Of a stretch of DNA of 5,323 bases, positions 1 through 5,323 are shown piece after piece. Under the pieces are notes generated by a model. That model was not told where the DNA came from. It worked only from the letters and a program-made list of their open reading frames with translations, and did no database searches. Source of the DNA: Thioalkalivibrio sp. (GTDB taxonomy: Bacteria; Pseudomonadota; Gammaproteobacteria; Ectothiorhodospirales; Ectothiorhodospiraceae); assembly GCA_003555285.1 (NCBI GenBank), contig PWGH01000224.1, positions 1 to 5,323 on the forward strand, in the 5' to 3' direction. The position numbers and the translations under genes are program-made. How positions within the stretch are numbered: the stretch's first letter is position 1; the number at the start of each line of letters is the position of its first letter.

Positions 1-160
1 CCTGGAACTGTCGGATCACCCCTGGTTCGTGGGTTGCCAGTTCCATCCGGAGTTCACCTCGACGCCTCGCGATGGGCACGCGCTGTTCACCGGCTTCGTG
101 AGTGCGGCACGCCGCCACCAGGAAGCCAAGGCCGCCCGGGCCAAGCAGCCCCTGCTATGA
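1..160 (+). CDS. pyrG: CTP synthase, C-terminal end (partial, 5' end outside the window)
   Basis: This is the last 52 codons of CTP synthase, read from base 2 to a TGA at 158-160. The enzyme makes CTP from UTP, ATP and glutamine in the cytoplasm. What remains is the end of the class I glutamine amidotransferase domain. The stretch [17 protein letters not shown] carries the His (44-46) and Glu (50-52) of the family's Cys-His-Glu triad; the nucleophile Cys and the whole synthetase domain lie upstream of the window. The final residues are rich in Ala, Lys and Arg, a usual variable tail. The stop overlaps the kdsA start (ATGA, 157-160), and pyrG-kdsA-eno is a standard gammaproteobacterial order, which supports the call. 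Confidence 0.95.
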   Translation, partial: LELSDHPWFVGCQFHPEFTSTPRDGHALFTGFVSAARRHQEAKAARAKQPLL

Positions 161-1011
161 CCGCACCCATGCCGCTGTGTGGCTTCGAGGCCGGGCTTGA
201 TCGGCCCTTGTTCCTGATCGCCGGCCCGTGCGTGATCGAATCGGAGGCCCTGGCGCTGGAGACCGCAGAGCAACTGAAGATGATGACCGAGGCCCTCGGG
301 ATCCCCTTTATCTACAAGTCCTCCTTCGACAAGGCGAACCGCTCGTCCACCGGGAGCTTTCGTGGACTGGGAATGGATAAGGGTCTGCAGATTCTGGAAA
401 AGGTTAAAAACACGATCGGCGTTCCGGTGCTCACGGATGTGCACGAAGACACCCCGCTAGAAGAAGTGGCCAGCGTCGCCGATGTGCTGCAGACGCCGGC
501 CTTCCTGTGCCGTCAGACCAACTTCATCCAGAACGTGGCGCGCCAGGGCCGGCCGGTCAATATCAAGAAAGGTCAGTTTCTCGCCCCCTGGGACATGGAG
601 CATGTGGTCGCCAAGGCCCGCGCGGTCGGCAATGACCACATCATGGTCTGCGAGCGGGGGGTCTCCTTCGGCTACAACACCCTGGTCTCTGACATGCGCA
701 GTCTGGCGATAATGCGCCAGACGGACTGTCCGGTGGTCTTCGATGCCACGCACTCGGTGCAGCAGCCCGGCGGCCAGGGCGCGGTGTCGGGCGGTCAGCG
801 CGAATTCGTACCGGTGCTGGCGCGGGCGGCGGTCGCGGCCGGCATCGCCGGCGTGTTCATGGAGACCCATCCGGATCCCGAGCAGGCCCTTTCCGATGGT
901 CCGAATGCCTGGCCGCTGGCGCGAATGCAGGAGCTGATGCAAACCCTGGTGGCGCTGGACCGTGCGGTCAAGGCTCAGCCGTTTGCGGAGGCGGCCTTCG
1001 GTCTGGGTTGA
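157..1011 (+). CDS. kdsA: 3-deoxy-D-manno-octulosonate 8-phosphate synthase, Cys-type (predicted metal-dependent)
   Basis: KdsA condenses phosphoenolpyruvate with arabinose 5-phosphate to Kdo-8-phosphate, the first committed step to the Kdo of lipopolysaccharide inner core. The product is 284 residues, the same length as the E. coli enzyme. Visible family motifs are IAGPCVIES (21-29), [11 protein letters not shown] (54-64), FLCRQTN (116-122), [12 protein letters not shown] (134-145), [12 protein letters not shown] (195-206) and ETHPDPE (236-242). Cys25 with His199, Glu236 and Asp247 matches the metal site of the Aquifex-type (class II) enzymes; E. coli has Asn26 in place of the Cys. The start at 157 is chosen because it overlaps the pyrG stop and gives the family length. 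The frame stays open upstream to an ATG at 34, but that part lies over pyrG. No clear Shine-Dalgarno is seen, so translation is probably coupled to pyrG. A second in-frame ATG at 169 is possible. Confidence 0.97.
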   Translation: MTAPMPLCGFEAGLDRPLFLIAGPCVIESEALALETAEQLKMMTEALGIPFIYKSSFDKANRSSTGSFRGLGMDKGLQILEKVKNTIGVPVLTDVHEDTPLEEVASVADVLQTPAFLCRQTNFIQNVARQGRPVNIKKGQFLAPWDMEHVVAKARAVGNDHIMVCERGVSFGYNTLVSDMRSLAIMRQTDCPVVFDATHSVQQPGGQGAVSGGQREFVPVLARAAVAAGIAGVFMETHPDPEQALSDGPNAWPLARMQELMQTLVALDRAVKAQPFAEAAFGLG

Positions 1012-1026
1012 CGGGTGCGGCATTTC

Positions 1027-1062
1027 GTACCATTGGTTGTACCACGGTCTGTACCACGGTCT
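1027..1062. repeat. Three head-to-tail copies of a 12-base unit in the kdsA-eno gap
   Basis: Two identical copies of GTACCACGGTCT stand at 1039-1050 and 1051-1062. A diverged copy, GTACCATTGGTT, at 1027-1038 is in the same register and matches at 8 of 12 positions. The exact period-12 identity runs from 1038 to 1063. Each exact unit contains ACC-N2-GGT, and the diverged one contains ACCA-T-TGGT, so every copy has a small inverted repeat. This could be a regulator binding array upstream of eno, or a chance slippage product. No known operator is recognised. Confidence 0.75.
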
Positions 1063-1080
1063 GGATAACGGGCTGCACGA

Positions 1081-2473
<1,393 letters not shown>

Positions 2474-2514
2474 CGCGTCTTGCCGTCGCTCGCTGACCCC
2501 GGAACGGGTGCCTG

Positions 2515-2835
2515 ATGCGTTGGGGCCTGGGGCTGCTGGTACTGGCGCTCGCGGGCCTGCAGTTTTCGCTGTGGTTCGGAGAGAGCAGTTGGCGGTATGT
2601 CCATGAATTAAGGGAAGCGAAGCAGGTGCAACAGGTGGAAAACGAGGCACTGCGCGGGCGCAACCGCGCACTCGAGGCCGAGGTCGAGGATTTGCGCGAT
2701 GGCAGCGAGGCCGTCGAGGAACGGGCCCGGCGGGATCTGGGCATGATCCGCGAGGACGAGGTGTTCTTCTTTCTGGTCGAACCGGTGCCCGATCGAAGCG
2801 ACGCCGGTTCAAAGCGTAGCGGGGCGGGCCGATGA
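2515..2835 (+). CDS. ftsB: Cell division protein FtsB
   Basis: FtsB is a small bitopic inner-membrane protein that forms the FtsQLB complex with FtsL and FtsQ and helps switch on septal peptidoglycan synthesis. The 106-residue product fits the family (about 100). It has a very short cytoplasmic start, one membrane segment (about residues 3-21, ending LQFSLWFG as in E. coli), a periplasmic coiled coil (about 29-62, with Leu and Val at heptad spacings) and the conserved C-terminal block EAVEERARRDLGMIR (65-79). From residue 15 to about 60 it aligns with E. coli FtsB without gaps, including Glu56, a residue implicated in divisome activation. The tail after residue 90 is short, charged and probably disordered. 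Only a weak GGAACGGG precedes the ATG. The eno-ftsB-ispD order supports the call, and the stop overlaps the ispD start (ATGA). Confidence 0.96.
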   Translation: MRWGLGLLVLALAGLQFSLWFGESSWRYVHELREAKQVQQVENEALRGRNRALEAEVEDLRDGSEAVEERARRDLGMIREDEVFFFLVEPVPDRSDAGSKRSGAGR

Positions 2836-3554
2836 CGGCCTTTCAAACACCCGCCCTCTGGGCCTTGATTCCCGCGGCGGGCATGGGCCGGCGTATGGGT
2901 GCGGATCGGCCCAAACAGTTTCTGACCCTCGGCCACCGTACCGTACTCGCCCATACGCTGAGCATCTTTCTGGAACACCCCCGGATCCGCGGCGTGGTCC
3001 TGGTGCTGGGTCCGGATATCGATCCCGATGTGCTCGATCTGCCGGCCGCCGGCGGGCGCCTGTTCCGGGTCGTAGGCGCCGCCGAACGCTACGGGTCGGT
3101 GCGCAATGGTCTGGATTTTCTCAGTGATCACGGCGATCCCGACGACTGGGTGCTGGTCCACGATGCCGCGCGTCCCTGCCTGCCGGTCGAGGACCTCGAC
3201 CGGCTGATCGAAACCCTGCATGACGATCCGGTGGGGGGGCTGCTGGCCACGCCGAGCACGGATACCCTGAAGTGGTCCGACGGGACCGACCGGGTGGCCC
3301 ATACCTTGGATCGAGACCGGGTGTGGCGCGCGCTGACTCCGCAGATGTTTCGCCTGCAGCCACTGCGGGCGGCCCTGCAGGCCGCGGCAAGCGCCGGAAT
3401 ACCCATCACCGATGAAGCCAGCGCAATGGAATTCCATGGGCATAAACCATGTCTTGTGGAGGGCAGCCCGGTGAATATCAAGATCACGCGGCCGGAAGAC
3501 CTCGATGCTGCGCATCTCTACTTAATGAAACAGAACCGCTTAGGGGATCGATGA
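2832..3554 (+). CDS. ispD: 2-C-methyl-D-erythritol 4-phosphate cytidylyltransferase
   Basis: IspD couples CTP with methylerythritol 4-phosphate to give CDP-methylerythritol, the third step of the MEP isoprenoid pathway, in the cytoplasm. The product has 240 residues, as expected. The nucleotide-binding loop IPAAGMGRRMGADRPKQF (13-30) holds Arg20 and Lys28. Further motifs are GAAERYGSV (82-90), VHDAARPC (109-116) with the metal ligand Asp111, TDTLK (143-147) with Thr145, TLDRDRVWRALTPQ (158-171) with Arg161, TDEASAME (193-200) and NIKITRPEDL (215-224) with Lys217. These match the key residues of E. coli IspD. The start overlaps the ftsB stop by ATGA with no good Shine-Dalgarno, suggesting translational coupling. 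ispF, often next to or fused with ispD, does not follow; a lipoate ligase gene does. Confidence 0.98.
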   Translation: MTAFQTPALWALIPAAGMGRRMGADRPKQFLTLGHRTVLAHTLSIFLEHPRIRGVVLVLGPDIDPDVLDLPAAGGRLFRVVGAAERYGSVRNGLDFLSDHGDPDDWVLVHDAARPCLPVEDLDRLIETLHDDPVGGLLATPSTDTLKWSDGTDRVAHTLDRDRVWRALTPQMFRLQPLRAALQAAASAGIPITDEASAMEFHGHKPCLVEGSPVNIKITRPEDLDAAHLYLMKQNRLGDR

Positions 3555-4648
3555 TGAAGCGAATTCGCGTACTCGATGTCGGCTTTGTTCCGCCGATCGA
3601 ATCGATGGCCGTCTTTCATGCCGTCGCCCAGAGCATGGAACTGGACGACGATCCAGTGGTGATCCTGGTGAATCCCGACGCCCCCTTCGTATCAGTCGGT
3701 CTGCACCAGGATATCGAACAGGAGGTGGATGCCGAGTATTGCCAGCGGGAGGGTCTCCCGATCATCCGGCGCGACGTCGGCGGCGGGGCGGTCTACCTGA
3801 ACCGCGACCAGATGTTCTTTCACTTCGTCTATCCCCACCGGCTTGCGCCCGCTCGGGTCGAGGCCATCTATGCGCACTTCATGGCCCCGGTGCTCGCGAC
3901 CTACCGGGCCTTGGGGGTGCTGGCCGTGTTCCGTCCGGTAAACGACATCCACGTGAACGGCCGCAAGATCGGTGGTACGGGCTCGGCGCGTATCGAGGAT
4001 GCGACGGTGATGGTCGGCAGCTTCATGTTCGATTTCGATATGGACACCATGGCCCGGTGCCTGAAGGTCAGCTCGGAAAAGTTCCGCGACAAGCTGCGCC
4101 AGGGCATGCAGGACTACATGACGACGCTGACGCGGGAGCTGGGTCAGCCACCGGACCGCGAACGGGTGAAGGCGTTGTTTCTGGAGTCGATCCGCGAAAC
4201 CCTCGGAGTGGTGCCGGAGGCCTCGGTATTGAGCGAGCAGGAACAGGAGGCGCTGGTCGACGCGCGGGTGCTGTTGCAGGATCCGGAATGGGTTCACCAG
4301 AAGGGCCGGCGCCTGGTCACCACCGGCGTGAAGATCGCGGCCGGCACCTACCTGGTGGAAGGTGTGCACAAGGCCAAGGGTGGCCTGATCCGCGCGCGTA
4401 TGCTCACCTGCGACAATGCGTTGGAGGATGTCGAATTTTCCGGTGACTTCACCGTGCTGCCCGCCGATGGGATACGGCATCTGGAAGAGCGCCTGCGGGG
4501 CGTCGTGCTGCCGATCAGCGCCGAAGCGGATGCGGCCAAGTTGCAGGCACACATCGCCCAGGTGATGACGGAGCTGGAACTGGATATCCCGGGTGTGGCG
4601 GCCGAGGACATCCTGGCGGTCTTGATGCACGGTCTGCATCGTGAGTGA
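3551..4648 (+). CDS. Lipoate-protein ligase family protein, two-domain (LplA catalytic plus C-terminal accessory domain)
   Basis: The family activates lipoate (or octanoate) with ATP and attaches it to a lysine of lipoyl domain proteins. The 365-residue product has a catalytic domain (about 10-240): VSVGLHQDIEQEVD (47-60), the loop RRDVGGGAVYLN (73-84), DQMFFHFV (86-93) and NDIHVNGRKIGGTGSAR (131-147), where Lys139 is the expected ligand-binding lysine. Residues about 250-365 look like the LplA C-terminal (LplB-type) domain: TTGVKIAAGTYLVEGVHKAKGG, in part, then EFSGDF (295-300), a helical stretch and an AAEDILAVL ending. Bacterial LplA usually has a His after GGGAV-(F/Y); here it is Leu83. 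No membrane segment or signal peptide is seen. AGGGG (3542-3546) precedes a double ATG (3551, 3554); I choose 3551, which overlaps the ispD stop, but 3554 has better spacing. The substrate protein is not in the window. The family call is firm, the exact substrate unknown. Confidence 0.82.
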   Translation: MMKRIRVLDVGFVPPIESMAVFHAVAQSMELDDDPVVILVNPDAPFVSVGLHQDIEQEVDAEYCQREGLPIIRRDVGGGAVYLNRDQMFFHFVYPHRLAPARVEAIYAHFMAPVLATYRALGVLAVFRPVNDIHVNGRKIGGTGSARIEDATVMVGSFMFDFDMDTMARCLKVSSEKFRDKLRQGMQDYMTTLTRELGQPPDRERVKALFLESIRETLGVVPEASVLSEQEQEALVDARVLLQDPEWVHQKGRRLVTTGVKIAAGTYLVEGVHKAKGGLIRARMLTCDNALEDVEFSGDFTVLPADGIRHLEERLRGVVLPISAEADAAKLQAHIAQVMTELELDIPGVAAEDILAVLMHGLHRE

Positions 4649-4650
4649 GT

Positions 4651-4666
4651 CGGGCCGGAAGGCCCG
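4651..4666 (+). other. Perfect hairpin with a GGAA (GNRA) loop just after the ligase stop codon
   Basis: CGGGCC (4651-4656) and GGCCCG (4661-4666) are exact reverse complements around GGAA, two bases after the stop at 4646-4648. A six-pair all-GC stem capped by a GNRA tetraloop should be very stable RNA. No T run follows, so a normal intrinsic terminator is unlikely. It may protect the upstream transcript 3' end or lower readthrough into the next gene. Confidence 0.6.
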
Positions 4667-4684
4667 CTGGCGTGGGGCGTTCGG

Positions 4685-5323
4685 ATGATCCGGTATTGCG
4701 AACGCGATGCCGCCGGGTGGTTTGCGGAGCCGCTGAACACCGTGAGCGGGCTCGCCTTTTTCCTCTCGGCGTGGCAGGCCTGGAAGCAGCTTGAGCCGGC
4801 GCGCTGGCGCGAGCACTGGGATCTGCATTTGTTGGCGGGGTTGATCGCCCTGGTTGGAGCAACCAGCGTGCTCTGGCATGCCAGCGGCCTGGAGTGGATG
4901 CTGGGCTTCGACAGTGCGGCCACCGCAGCCTTCGTGGCGCTGTATTGGAGCGTCTTTCTGGTGCGAGTTCGCGGCCTGGGCTGGCTTGGCCTGCTGGTGG
5001 GCTGGTTGTTGACCGCCTTCGGTCTGGCCGTACTGGTTCTGCTGCTGCCGAATGTCGCGCCCGGCCACACCATGCTGTATGTGCCGCTGCTGGGCTTGCT
5101 GCTTGCCGGCATGCCCCTGGCGGCGCGGGTCGATCGGCGTCTGGCGCGGGACCTGCTGCTGGCGAGCAGCCTCTTTGCGCTGGCCTTGGTGATTCGGGCC
5201 CTGGATCTTGCCTTGTGCACCTGGTTGGTGGTCGGGACGCACTGGCTCTGGCACCTGCTGACTGCGGGACTGCTGTTCATTCTGGTCGACGGCATGATTC
5301 GCCATGTACGGTTGCGCGAGCGC
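4685..5323 (+). CDS. Ceramidase-like (CREST-type) multipass membrane protein, 3' end outside the window
   Basis: The frame is open from ATG 4685 through the window end, giving 213 residues and no stop. It looks like the alkaline ceramidase / PAQR / Per1 (CREST) superfamily of membrane hydrolases. The N-terminus has YCERDAAGWFAEPLNTVSG (4-22), matching the ceramidase-type CE-x(n)-EPxNTxSN signature. The presumed metal and catalytic residues are Ser61 and His65 (ATSVLWHAS), Asp76 (GFDSA) and His186 with His190 (THWLWHLL). About seven hydrophobic segments can be seen: near 17-35, 47-66, 77-95, 98-121, 129-146, 156-177 and 184-203. The spacing of Ser, His, Asp and the His-x3-His pair suits a zinc-dependent amidase fold. 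The true substrate is unknown; bacterial homologues need not act on ceramide. The upstream GGGG (4673-4677 region) is a weak ribosome site. The 36-base gap and hairpin behind the ligase gene leave it open whether the two are cotranscribed. Confidence 0.75.
   Translation, partial: MIRYCERDAAGWFAEPLNTVSGLAFFLSAWQAWKQLEPARWREHWDLHLLAGLIALVGATSVLWHASGLEWMLGFDSAATAAFVALYWSVFLVRVRGLGWLGLLVGWLLTAFGLAVLVLLLPNVAPGHTMLYVPLLGLLLAGMPLAARVDRRLARDLLLASSLFALALVIRALDLALCTWLVVGTHWLWHLLTAGLLFILVDGMIRHVRLRER

Noticed and set aside
34..156. An N-terminal extension of kdsA from ATG 34
   Set aside because: These bases encode the conserved end of CTP synthase in another frame, and the extension would make KdsA 41 residues longer than its family.
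4649..4684. A sigma-54 promoter suggested by TGGC in the gap before the ceramidase-like gene
   Set aside because: The required GC doublet of the -12 element at the right spacing is missing, so the TGGC is a chance match in GC-rich sequence.
3692..5305. A 537-codon open frame on the - strand across the ligase and the ceramidase-like gene
   Set aside because: It has the same low-complexity, Gln/His/Arg-rich composition and no domain. The + strand frames beneath it carry clear family motifs.

Overview
The window is a GC-rich piece of a bacterial chromosome with every supported gene on the + strand. The gene order pyrG - kdsA - eno - ftsB - ispD is the conserved housekeeping cluster of Gammaproteobacteria. 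KdsA (Kdo synthesis for lipopolysaccharide) and FtsB confirm a Gram-negative cell. Genus cannot be fixed from the sequence. A free-living, GC-rich gammaproteobacterium is my inference.

Layout. Bases 1-160 hold the last 52 codons of pyrG (CTP synthase). Its stop overlaps the start of kdsA (157-1011) in an ATGA junction. A 175-base gap (1012-1186) follows, the only sizeable non-coding stretch. It holds three head-to-tail copies of a 12-base unit, an inverted repeat over a possible promoter, possible leader structure and a strong ribosome binding site for eno (1187-2473). After 41 bases comes ftsB (2515-2835), which overlaps ispD (2832-3554) by ATGA. ispD in turn overlaps a lipoate-protein ligase family gene (3551-4648). 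A perfect 6-bp hairpin with a GGAA loop sits just behind that gene. Last is a ceramidase-like (CREST-type) membrane protein gene, 4685 to the window end, still open.

How the genes fit together. CTP synthase supplies CTP, which is used to activate Kdo (CMP-Kdo) and in the IspD reaction (CDP-methylerythritol). KdsA makes Kdo-8-phosphate from phosphoenolpyruvate, and enolase produces phosphoenolpyruvate. FtsB is a septal divisome protein. The first five genes thus link nucleotide supply, envelope precursors, glycolysis, division and isoprenoids.

The departure from the usual plan is downstream of ispD. ispF, the common partner, is not there. A two-domain lipoate ligase with a non-standard active-site loop and a predicted membrane metallohydrolase occupy the place. 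These two, the KdsA metal-site combination and the repeats before eno are the points most worth a second look. I found no RNA genes, mobile elements or CRISPR arrays.
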